NCBI RefSeq assembly: GCF_030817415.1
Contig: NZ_JAUSZI010000002.1
Coordinates: 11,259,501 to 11,323,500 of the forward strand
Direction: 5' to 3'
DNA: 64,000 nt
Source: Streptomyces umbrinus
GTDB taxonomy: Bacteria > Actinomycetota > Actinomycetes > Streptomycetales > Streptomycetaceae
Shown here: positions 57,269 through 64,000 of the stretch, one piece after another
Numbering within the stretch: position 1 is the first letter of the stretch
Layout: each line of letters starts with the position of its first letter
Notes under the pieces: generated by a model
The model's input: the letters and a program-made list of their open reading frames with translations, nothing else
What the model was told of the DNA's origin: nothing
Database searches by the model: none
Made by a program: the position numbers and the translations under genes

Positions 57269-57745
57269 TCAGCGTGGTCGGTAGCGGCCCGATGCGGTGC
57301 GGACGAGCCAGCCACGGTCGGAAAGTTTGCGCAGCTGGCCCCGGACCGGCTCGATCTTCGCCGGGGTCGTCTCCCGGCCCAGCGCGAGGGCGACATTCCT
57401 GGCCATCACCGGACCGTCCGCCCCGGCCACGATCTCCATGATCCGGCGGTACTCCGAGGTCAGGGCCTGAAGCCCCATCCCCTCGACGCGATCGGGCACC
57501 ACCCGCATCCCGCCCGCACCCGGGCCCACCGTCACAGCAACCGGCTCCGGCTCCGGCTCCGGCGACACGATGCCCGGCGGTCGCCGTCCACCGACGGTGG
57601 CCTCGGACCATTGCCCGAACACCACCTCGGCGGCCTCCAACCGGGCCATCTCCAGCTCGAGTTCACCCAGCTCCTTGCGCAGCAGTTCGGCGCGTTTCGC
57701 CAGCTCAAGCCGCCGCTCGATCGTCCACGTCAGTACGTCCGTCAT
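57269..57745 (-). CDS. IS accessory protein: coiled coil plus winged-helix-like domain
   Basis: A 158-residue protein inside the insertion sequence. ATG 57745 has GGGAGG seven bases upstream. The N-terminal 45 residues are a charged helix likely to form a coiled coil (IERRLELAKRAELLRKELGE and on). A Pro/Glu-rich linker follows. The last 65 residues resemble a winged helix (YRRIMEIVAGADGPVMARNV, then LRKLSDRGWLVRTASGRY). It may bind the IS ends or regulate the transposase. I do not recognise a named family. Confidence 0.7.
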   Translation of the reverse strand: MTDVLTWTIERRLELAKRAELLRKELGELELEMARLEAAEVVFGQWSEATVGGRRPPGIVSPEPEPEPVAVTVGPGAGGMRVVPDRVEGMGLQALTSEYRRIMEIVAGADGPVMARNVALALGRETTPAKIEPVRGQLRKLSDRGWLVRTASGRYRPR

Positions 57746-57818
57746 GAACATTCCTCCCGACGCGGAACCTACGCAGCAGCCCCCGAACCTCACGCCAGAA
57801 CCCGCGAGAACGCCCACG

Positions 57819-57923
57819 CCAGACGATCTCGTGCTAACGATCACGCCACCTGTCAGCGTGAGTACCTCACCGGCGCATCACACCAGCCCCACTGAACTGC
57901 GGAAACGAGCTTGGCGCAGCCTC
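57819..57923. repeat. Right terminal inverted repeat of the IS
   Basis: Complement of the left end, with one change in the first 34 bases and more changes inward. Its last bases create a TGA stop that ends the interrupted NlpC/P60 frame. Confidence 0.85.
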
Positions 57924-59178
57924 ATTGGGTGGTGTACGCGTCGTTGCCCGAGGTGATGGTGGTGAAGCCGAGCATGGGGGACCAGGTCGTGCCCCCGTCG
58001 GCGCTGCGGTCGACCCAGATCTCGTCGCCGGGCGCGCCGCCGGTGATGCGACCCCAGGCGCACTCGGTGGTGCCGTTGTAGCGCAGTTCCACGGTGCGGC
58101 CGAAGACGGTGGTCGACCTGGCCGTCCAGGCGCCCGTGGAGTTGGGCTCCGTACCGTCGCCGCAGGATGTGTTGTTCTCCGCGCCGGCCAGTGTGCCGCC
58201 GATCTCCGGGAAGTCACCGCAGGACGGCACATCCTTGAGCACGGCCGGACCTTGTACGAACAGGTTGCTGATCCAACTGTGGTAGTCCGGCAGGAACGAC
58301 CAGACGTTGTTCACCATGCCGTCGACCGTGGCCCGCTCGCCCACCCGCTGGCACAGCACCCGCGTCTGTACGGAGATGCCGTTGCCGTTGGTGAAGTTGA
58401 TGCGGCTGCTCGTGTTCGAGTCCTGCCGCAGGTTGGGCTGGCCCCAGGTCTTGTGGTACGAGCCGCGGCCGTCCCAGGACCAGACCATCGGCGTGACGTC
58501 GGCGTGCGGCCGGAACGCGCCCTGGTAGCGCTCCCAGCGGGCGCTGATGTTGTTGACCTGGATCTGCGCGCCCGACTGCGGCGCCTCGACCATCTTGCCG
58601 TTGCCGAGATAGATCGCGACGTGCGTCGGGCCGAAGCCCGCCGGACCGAAGTACATGATGTCGCCGGGCAGCAGGACGCCCGACCCCTGCGACTTCAGGA
58701 ACTTGGTGTGCGCGTACCCGGGCGCTGCGAAGGTCGCCTGCGTCGTGCGCTCGGTGATGAGGTCCCGGCCGGTCGCCTTGTACCAGGCCCAGCGCACCAG
58801 ACCGATGCAGTCGAAGCTCCACAGCTCCGGGTCCGCGTACGAGGCGGGGTCCGTGCGGTCGATCTGGCCCTGACTCGGACCGGGCATGCCCTGCGCGTGG
58901 CCGCCACCCCAGGCGTACTGCTTGCCGACGTACCGGCACGCGACCTCGACGGCCGCCTCCGCCGCCGCGCTCGCACCGGACTGGAGCGGCGCGCACCCCG
59001 TGGCGGCGGCCGCCGGAGTGGCCGAGACGGCCGGCAGGCCGAGGCTCACCACCGTCACGAGCGCGGCCACGAGGAGCCGCACCCGGCGACCCCATGACCG
59101 CGCTATCCACCCCGTTCTTGCGGATCCTGCTCTTCCGGTTCCTCGGATTCTGCGAACTCTGTTGATCACGGCACGCAC
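57922..59178 (-). CDS. Secreted NlpC/P60 peptidase, 3' end cut by an IS
   Basis: A 418-residue frame from GTG 59178; GTG 59169 has a better-spaced GGGGGAG. The N-terminus is a long basic signal peptide (RRVRLLVAALVTVVSLGLPAVSA). The NlpC/P60 domain has C124 in SFDCIGLVRWAW and H186 in PTHVAIYLGNG, consistent with a cell-wall endopeptidase. A DUF2690-like domain follows from about residue 335 (CGDGTEPNSTGAWT). The stop codon is formed by the first bases of the insertion sequence, so the last 26 residues of the ancestral protein are missing and lie at 56166-56248. The peptidase domain is intact, so activity may persist. Confidence 0.88.
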   Translation of the reverse strand: MRAVINRVRRIRGTGRAGSARTGWIARSWGRRVRLLVAALVTVVSLGLPAVSATPAAAATGCAPLQSGASAAAEAAVEVACRYVGKQYAWGGGHAQGMPGPSQGQIDRTDPASYADPELWSFDCIGLVRWAWYKATGRDLITERTTQATFAAPGYAHTKFLKSQGSGVLLPGDIMYFGPAGFGPTHVAIYLGNGKMVEAPQSGAQIQVNNISARWERYQGAFRPHADVTPMVWSWDGRGSYHKTWGQPNLRQDSNTSSRINFTNGNGISVQTRVLCQRVGERATVDGMVNNVWSFLPDYHSWISNLFVQGPAVLKDVPSCGDFPEIGGTLAGAENNTSCGDGTEPNSTGAWTARSTTVFGRTVELRYNGTTECAWGRITGGAPGDEIWVDRSADGGTTWSPMLGFTTITSGNDAYTTQ

Positions 59179-59420
59179 TCCCCCTGGTCTCGTAGGCGTC
59201 CCGCGAACGTACGGACTCCACCCGCCTGCCGGTCCCTGTCATCTGTCAGGGTGCGACCCGCCTGCCCGCGCTCCCCGGCAGCGGGACCGGCGTGCCTCTT
59301 GACTTCACAAGACCCCCGCGCCAGATTCCTGACTCCGCATCAGAACCGGGACCCCACAGGCCAGTTGCCTCCCGGGGCACAGCACGTCGTCGTCTTCCTT
59401 CGCCCTGTTGGAGTGCTGCC

Positions 59421-61253
59421 ATGTCGACAACCGCGGATCCCGCGAGACGTACCCAAGCCCCCTCACGGTCCGGCCCTTCACAGTCCGGCCCTTCACAGTC
59501 CGGCCCGTCGCGGCGCCGGGTGCTCGGCGCCGCGACGGCGGGCGGGCTCGCCCTCGCGGCCGGCCTCCCGAGCGCCGCCGACGCGGCCGAACTGCCCCTG
59601 CTCGGCACGTACGACGTCGTCGTGATCGGGTCCGGAGCCGCCGGGATGACCGCCGCGCTGACGGCCGCGAAACAAGGACTGAGCTGCGTCGTCGTGGAGA
59701 AGGCGCCCACCTTCGGCGGTTCGGCCGCCCGCTCCGGCGCGGGAATCTGGATCCCCAACAACCCGGTGATCCTCGCCGCCGGCGTGCCCGACACCCCGGC
59801 GAAGGCCGCCGCCTACCTGGCCGCGGTGGTCGGCCCGGACGTCTCCGCGGAACGCCGGCAGGCCTTCCTCGGACAGGGCCCCGCCATGATCTCCTTCGTA
59901 CTGGCCAACAGCCCGCTGCGCTTCCGCTGGATGGAGGGGTACAGCGACTACTACCCGGAGCTGCCCGGCGGACTGCCGGGCGGCCGTTCCATCGAACCCG
60001 CCCAGCTCGACGGGAACATCCTCGGCGCCGAACTCGCCCGGCTGAACCCGCCGTACCTGACGGTGCCCAGCGGCATGGTCGTCTTCAGCGCCGACTACAA
60101 GTGGCTCGCGCTCTCCGCGGTCAGCGTGAAGGGCGCCGCCGTCGCCACGGAATGCCTGGCCCGCGGAACCAGGGCGGCCCTCCTCGGCCAGAAGCCCCTC
60201 ACCATGGGCCAGTCACTGGCGGCCGGCCTGCGCGCGGGACTGCTCGCGGCCCAGGTGCCGGTCTGGCTGAACACCCCGCTCACCGACCTGTACACGGAGA
60301 ACGGGACCACCGCGGGAGCGGTCGTCACGAAGAACGGCACACCGGGTCTGATCAGGGCCCGGCACGGAGTGATCGTCGGCTCCGGCGGCTTCGAGCACAA
60401 CGCGGCCATGCGCGCCCAGTACCAGCAACAGCCCATCGGCACCGAGTGGACCGTAGGAGCCAAGGAGAACACCGGCGACGGAATCCAGGCGGGCCGCCGG
60501 GCCGGTGCCGCGCTCGACCTGATGGACGACGCCTGGTGGGGCCCGGCGATCCCCCTGCCCGACGAGCCCTACTTCTGCCTCGCCGAACGCACCCTGCCCG
60601 GCGGGCTCCTCGTCAACGCCGCCGGAGCCCGCTTCGTCAACGAGGCGGCCCCCTACAGCGATGTCGTACACACCATGTACGAACGCAACGAGACCGACCC
60701 GGACATCCCGGCCTGGCTGATCGTCGACCAGAACTACCGCAACCGCTACCTCTTCAGGGACATCGCACCGACGTTCACGTTCCCCGACGCCTGGTACACG
60801 TCCGGCGCCGCCCACAAGGCCTGGACCCTCGACGCCCTCGCCGCACGGATCGGCGTGCCCGCGGCCGCCCTGCGGGCCACGGTCAACCGTTTCAACGGCC
60901 TGGCCCGAAACGGCACGGACACCGACTTCCACCGCGGCGACAGCGCCTACGACCACTACTACACCGACCCCGCGATCCTCCCCAACTCCTGCCTGGCACC
61001 ACTGTGGCTGGCCCCCTACTACGCCTTCAAGATCGTCCCGGGCGACCTGGGCACCAAGGGCGGTCTGCGCACCGACGCCCGGGCACGCGTGCTGCGCCCG
61101 GACGGATCCGTCATCCCCGGCCTGTACGCCGCCGGCAACGCCAGCGCGGCGGTCATGGGCCACAGCTATGCCGGCGCGGGCTCGACGATCGGACCGGCGA
61201 TGACCTTCGGCTACATCGCGGCACGGGACATCGCGGCAGGTGCCAGGGCCTGA
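59421..61253 (+). CDS. Tat-exported FAD-binding dehydrogenase (KstD/fumarate reductase-like)
   Basis: A 610-residue flavoprotein. ATG 59421 follows GGAG; the open frame to 59292 adds unlikely sequence. A Ser/Gly/Pro repeat precedes the Tat signal SRRRVLGAATAGGLALAAGL. The FAD motif is VVVIGSGAAGMTAAL at residues 67-80, followed by VVEKAPTFGGSAARSGAGIWIPNN, and ends with LYAAGNASAAVMGHSYAGAG-type FAD binding. This pattern is shared by 3-ketosteroid dehydrogenases and flavoprotein reductases. The twin-arginine signal suggests it works outside the membrane, which is unusual for steroid enzymes. Its substrate is unknown. Confidence 0.87.
   Translation: MSTTADPARRTQAPSRSGPSQSGPSQSGPSRRRVLGAATAGGLALAAGLPSAADAAELPLLGTYDVVVIGSGAAGMTAALTAAKQGLSCVVVEKAPTFGGSAARSGAGIWIPNNPVILAAGVPDTPAKAAAYLAAVVGPDVSAERRQAFLGQGPAMISFVLANSPLRFRWMEGYSDYYPELPGGLPGGRSIEPAQLDGNILGAELARLNPPYLTVPSGMVVFSADYKWLALSAVSVKGAAVATECLARGTRAALLGQKPLTMGQSLAAGLRAGLLAAQVPVWLNTPLTDLYTENGTTAGAVVTKNGTPGLIRARHGVIVGSGGFEHNAAMRAQYQQQPIGTEWTVGAKENTGDGIQAGRRAGAALDLMDDAWWGPAIPLPDEPYFCLAERTLPGGLLVNAAGARFVNEAAPYSDVVHTMYERNETDPDIPAWLIVDQNYRNRYLFRDIAPTFTFPDAWYTSGAAHKAWTLDALAARIGVPAAALRATVNRFNGLARNGTDTDFHRGDSAYDHYYTDPAILPNSCLAPLWLAPYYAFKIVPGDLGTKGGLRTDARARVLRPDGSVIPGLYAAGNASAAVMGHSYAGAGSTIGPAMTFGYIAARDIAAGARA
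59466..59510. repeat. Three 15-bp in-frame repeats in the FAD enzyme gene
   Basis: Units of the form CAGTCCGGCCCTTCA at 59466-59480 (one change), 59481-59495 and 59496-59510 (changes at the end) encode SGPSQ-type repeats ahead of the Tat motif. Confidence 0.8.
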
Positions 61254-61296
61254 ACCACGGGACACGATCCACGGGGCCGTCGCGTCACCGTGCCCC

Positions 61297-61365
61297 GTGC
61301 GAGCTCCGGCGGGCGAGCCCGCCCGCCCGGACGGACCCGGTCGGCTCACCCGCCGGAGCTCGCAC
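61297..61365. terminator. 17-bp perfect inverted repeat, bidirectional terminator
   Basis: GTGCGAGCTCCGGCGGG (61297-61313) pairs perfectly with CCCGCCGGAGCTCGCAC (61349-61365) across a 35-base G+C-rich loop that can also fold. The right arm is part of the last codons of the solute-binding pseudogene. It lies between convergent genes. Confidence 0.72.
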
Positions 61366-62669
61366 AGATGACTTCGGGCGGCCGGAACGAGGGGCCGTCG
61401 CCGGGCTCCTCGTCCACCTGGACGCGTACGGTCTCCAACTGCCCCAGCAGTGAGTCGAGATGCCGCTTCGAGGGATCCCGGAAGAACTCCAGGACCGCGC
61501 GGTGGAAGGCGTCCCTGAGCTCCGGCGGCATGACGTCCGACGCGTCGAAACAGAGCGTACGTGCACGTGAGTTGAGCAGGTCGTCGATCTCCTGCTCGAT
61601 CGGGTTCGCGGGCACCGCGGGCGGCAGACCGGCCGTGTTCGGGAACAGCGGACGCACCCCCGGGTCCGCCTCCGCCTGCCAGCGCTTGCGCCCGGCCGGG
61701 CTCGACAGCCGCTCCACCAGCTCCTGGGCCGCCGGGTCGTCGCTGAAGACCGCAGCCATGTCGCCCGCGACCTCGTACGCGTCGCGGTACTCGGTCGGCC
61801 CGCCCAGGAACCGGGCCGACGGCTCCACACGGACGTCCTCGCTCGCGTACAGGTACCGGATGAAGGCGCTCTGGTGCTCGTACGTGCAGTCGAAGCCGGG
61901 GGAGTCCAGCAGTCCGCGGGGCCCGCCCGGCCCGGGCACTCCCTCGTACGACGTGGTCAGGGACCGCTCGATCGATCTTCGGCGAGCGGTCGCCGAGCAG
62001 CTCCGCCCAGGTCGTCCAGGCCCGCCGGACCGCCGGATCGAGCCAGCTGAGCCTGCTGGTGGCCCACGCCTCGTAGACGGAGCGGCCCGCCTGGTGGAGC
62101 AGGATGTCCTCGATCCAGTCGGTACCCGGCCAGCCCGAGGTGGCCTGCGAGGCGAGCCCCACGCACCATGTCGGATCGTCGCTGGACGTGCCCTCCTTGC
62201 TCCACACCAGGCTCTTCAGGTCGACCTTCAGCGGCACCCAGTACGTGCGGCTCTTGCCGTCCACGAGGAGCGTCGGTGCCCACGGCGGGTACGCGCGCTC
62301 GGCGGCCGCTGCGGCGAGGGGCTTCAGCTTGTCGCGGCGTGCGTACTCGGTGAGTTCGCCGATGCTGTTGAGGATCGCCACGTCCGGCGGGGCGTCCGCC
62401 TCCAGCTGCGAGACGAGCGTCTCGCGCAGCGAGCGGGTGCCTTCGTACGTGTACGTCCTGCCGGTCCCGTCGTCGAGCCGGTTCAGAGCCGCCTCGAAGG
62501 CCTTGCCCTCCTCGCCGGTCCACGGGCCCAGCACGACGAGCGGGTCGGGGGGGTCCGAGGTACAGCCGGGGACTAGGGCGAGCAGACAGCCCGCGAGGAG
62601 GACGCGCAGGGCACGGCCGACGGCGCGGTTCACGACTCGGTTCACGACTCGGTTCACGGGTCGGCTCAC
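61346..62669 (-). pseudogene. Solute-binding lipoprotein gene broken by a 4-bp duplication
   Basis: The upstream part, from GTG 62669, encodes a lipoprotein signal (LLAGCLLALVPGCTSDPP) and a family 1 binding-protein fold (DPLVVLGPWTGEEGKAFEAAL; PPDVAILNSIGELTEYA). After about residue 230 the frame turns into unlikely sequence, while the following part continues in another frame (61346-61939: PGFDCTYEHQSAFIRYLYAS and on). At 61969-61977 CGATCGATC shows a tandem GATC; removing one copy gives KIERSLTTSYEGVPG in unbroken frame. The stop at 61346 is then used. Start overlaps the upstream gene (GTGA). Substrate unknown. Confidence 0.85.
62627..62662. repeat. 12-bp tandem repeat at the start of the lipoprotein gene
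   Basis: GGTTCACGACTC occurs at 62627-62638 and 62639-62650, with a third copy differing at one base at 62651-62662. On the coding (minus) strand each unit carries GTGAACCG, giving VNRV repeats and several possible GTG starts. Confidence 0.82.
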
Positions 62670-63994
62670 GACACGGCTCCCGGGCGGGCGACCACCAGGT
62701 ACTCGCGCCGGTACGCGTGCAGGGCAGCGCCGGCGACGACCGCGCCGACCAGGCCCGCGGGGAACACGAAGGGCGCGACCCCGTCCAGGAATGCGAGCCG
62801 CCCGTCGGACAGCCCGTCGTCGATCCGCGCCTCCAGCACCTCGATGGCCCGCGGGTCCGGACCGTCGAACGGGCGCTCCTCCGCGATCGTCTCAGTCTGG
62901 GGCGAGGTCCGTTTCGCGAGCGCGTCCGCCACGGGGACGGCCTCCTTCTGCGCGTGCCGCGCGAGCAGCGCGTCGGTCGTCAGGAGTGGTACGGCGAGCA
63001 GTGGCAGAGCGGCGACCGCCAGCGGAACACTGAGCCGGATCCGGAAACGGCGCCGCAGGAACGACACCGTGCGCCAGAGCCCGGCAGCGAGCAGCAGCAG
63101 GGCGAGTCCGCAGACCACGGTGGCGACGAGCACGGGCCCGCTCCAGGCGGCCCGGTCCGCGAGCCGCTCGCGCAACTGGCGTTCGAGCCCGGCGACCCGG
63201 TCCACGATGGAGGTCGCGGCGGAGCCGACCGTGGGACTGCACGGCGGATAGCGGTCCTGACGGTCCGCGACGGCGACCGGCGTCGAACAGAGCATGCTGC
63301 GCGCGTACGTCAGCTCCGCGTCCCGCAGCACGGGGTCGGCCACGTGGTTCTGGGCCCGGCCGATCCAGCCCGTGTAGTCCACCACCAGCGCGGACACCAC
63401 GCGCAGTTCCTGTTCCTCGGCCACGGTCAGGGCTCCGCTGCGCGTGACCTGGTTCAGGCTCTGCGTGGCCCGCGCCACCCGCGTCCGGTACCGCTCGCTG
63501 AGCCCGCTCAGCTCGGCGGCCCGTCCTTCGGCGAGGTTCTCCTCGGCCTCGCCCTGCGCGATGAACAGGGATGCCCTGGCGTTCGCGAGACCGACCAGCG
63601 CGGGCGCCAGCCGGTCCCGCACATACGCGGAGTCGTCCCGCACACCCGAGTACGCCCATCCGAGCGTCCCGAACGCCACCACGGCGAGCAGCGGCAGCGC
63701 GACGAGCCGCTCCCGCAGATACGCGCGGTTGCGACGGCCGGCCGCCGACGGCCACACGTAGAGCCAGACCCGGCGGGCGAGTTCGGCCGCGACGAGGCGT
63801 GCCGCCCGCGCGGCACGCAGGACCCGTGGGGGCGGCGCGGCATCGTCCTCCGCGGGCTGCGGGCGCGCGGCTGCACTCACTCGCGGGCCGTCCGGACGTT
63901 CTTCCCCGACGCCGGCGCCGAAGGCGGTCCCGGTGGCGGTGTCGGCGTACGGGCGATCGTCCGGAGCCAGGTCGTGACTCTCTTTCCGAGCCAT
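62666..63994 (-). CDS. Membrane protein with large external domain, partner of the lipoprotein
   Basis: A 442-residue protein from ATG 63994, close to the window edge, so the true start may lie outside. A 90-residue Pro/Ala/Arg-rich cytoplasmic part precedes TM1 (LPLLAVVAFGTLGWAYSG). An external helical domain of about 190 residues follows, with three cysteines, then TM segments VLVATVVCGLALLLLAAGLW, VPLAVAALPLLAVPLL, an external loop, and a last one (PFVFPAGLVGAVVAGAAL). I recognise no family. The stop overlaps the start of the solute-binding pseudogene, so the two were made together, perhaps as a sensing or stress complex. Confidence 0.8.
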   Translation of the reverse strand: MARKESHDLAPDDRPYADTATGTAFGAGVGEERPDGPRVSAAARPQPAEDDAAPPPRVLRAARAARLVAAELARRVWLYVWPSAAGRRNRAYLRERLVALPLLAVVAFGTLGWAYSGVRDDSAYVRDRLAPALVGLANARASLFIAQGEAEENLAEGRAAELSGLSERYRTRVARATQSLNQVTRSGALTVAEEQELRVVSALVVDYTGWIGRAQNHVADPVLRDAELTYARSMLCSTPVAVADRQDRYPPCSPTVGSAATSIVDRVAGLERQLRERLADRAAWSGPVLVATVVCGLALLLLAAGLWRTVSFLRRRFRIRLSVPLAVAALPLLAVPLLTTDALLARHAQKEAVPVADALAKRTSPQTETIAEERPFDGPDPRAIEVLEARIDDGLSDGRLAFLDGVAPFVFPAGLVGAVVAGAALHAYRREYLVVARPGAVS

Positions 63995-64000
63995 GGGCTG

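Larger units (their letters stand above)
56249..57923. mobile_element. IS5-family-like insertion sequence, 1675 bp
   Basis: The element starts GAGGCTGCGCC and ends with its complement GGCGCAGCCTC. It is flanked by ATT on both sides (56246-56248 and 57924-57926), a 3-bp target duplication. Long imperfect terminal inverted repeats of about 105 bp enclose a DDE transposase gene and a second gene. A 3-bp duplication of A-N-T form is known for the ISL2 group of IS5 family elements; the group assignment is tentative. The insertion disrupts an NlpC/P60 gene. Confidence 0.88.

Noticed and set aside
59234..59251. CCCTG...CAGGG pair between the NlpC/P60 and FAD genes as a terminator or operator
   Set aside because: Five-base arms in a divergent promoter region; a terminator is not expected there and the symmetry is slight.
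60213..61950. Continuation of the lipoprotein frame for a further 570 codons
   Set aside because: After the frameshift near 61975 the sequence is no longer protein-like and runs antisense to the FAD enzyme; the real 3' part is in another frame ending at 61346.

Overview
The window looks like a chromosomal segment of a Streptomyces-type actinomycete. Base composition is strongly G+C-rich, codons end almost always in G or C, start codons are often GTG, stop/start overlaps (ATGA, GTGA) are common, and the gene content (LAXTG sortase substrate, Tat-exported hydrolases, rare TTA codons) fits that group. No tRNA, rRNA or CRISPR array is visible. The species cannot be named from the sequence alone.

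Layout. 1-5050: a sugar ABC uptake operon on the minus strand (two permeases, a binding lipoprotein, a GH42 beta-galactosidase cut by the window edge) facing a LacI-type regulator, with two palindromic operators in the shared promoter region. 5224-14285: a compact gene set for a para-aminobenzoate (PABA) derived metabolite: a DUF3050 protein on the minus strand, then on the plus strand a small monooxygenase-fold membrane protein, fused PabAB, a benzoate-CoA-ligase-like enzyme, a second AMP-ligase, an FAD hydroxylase and a PabC-like lyase. Two of these genes carry TTA codons. 14319-17922: terminator, AhpD-like protein, HAD-like protein and an MMPL exporter. 18009-22878: a three-gene arabinoxylan operon (GH62, GH43, and a GH10-GH62 fusion). 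23447-28031: an LAETG surface protein, a secreted alpha/beta hydrolase, an NmrA-type oxidoreductase and a lipoprotein esterase. 28158-33573: a sodium/solute symporter translationally coupled to an ECF-like sigma factor and a small membrane protein, a DUF3311 gene, and cstA with its small partner. 33670-39045: a MacB/FtsX-type ABC exporter and a two-component system.

39090-49923 holds an aerobic carbon monoxide dehydrogenase locus: coxM, coxS, coxL (form I signature AYACSFR), an XdhC-YHS fusion, a MoxR ATPase and a VWA protein, all on the minus strand with overlapping ends. A divergent LysR regulator and coxG follow on the plus strand. A DeoR regulator and a DUF427 protein lie just downstream. 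Two related 18-bp sites starting CTTAAGCA sit upstream of the lysR/coxM pair and of coxG.

49931-64000 is a mixed region: GNAT, SRPBCC-like protein, PhoD phosphatase, DUF4360 protein, several small hypotheticals and a ComB-like phosphatase. A 1675-bp IS5-like insertion sequence follows; it split the 3' end of an NlpC/P60 gene and left a clean 3-bp duplication. After it come a Tat-exported FAD enzyme, a solute-binding lipoprotein gene broken by a 4-bp duplication, and its coupled membrane protein.

The most interesting candidates are the PABA gene set, which has an unassigned DUF3050 protein and two free-standing ligases but no visible carrier protein or AurF-type N-oxygenase, and the CO dehydrogenase locus with its shared putative operator.
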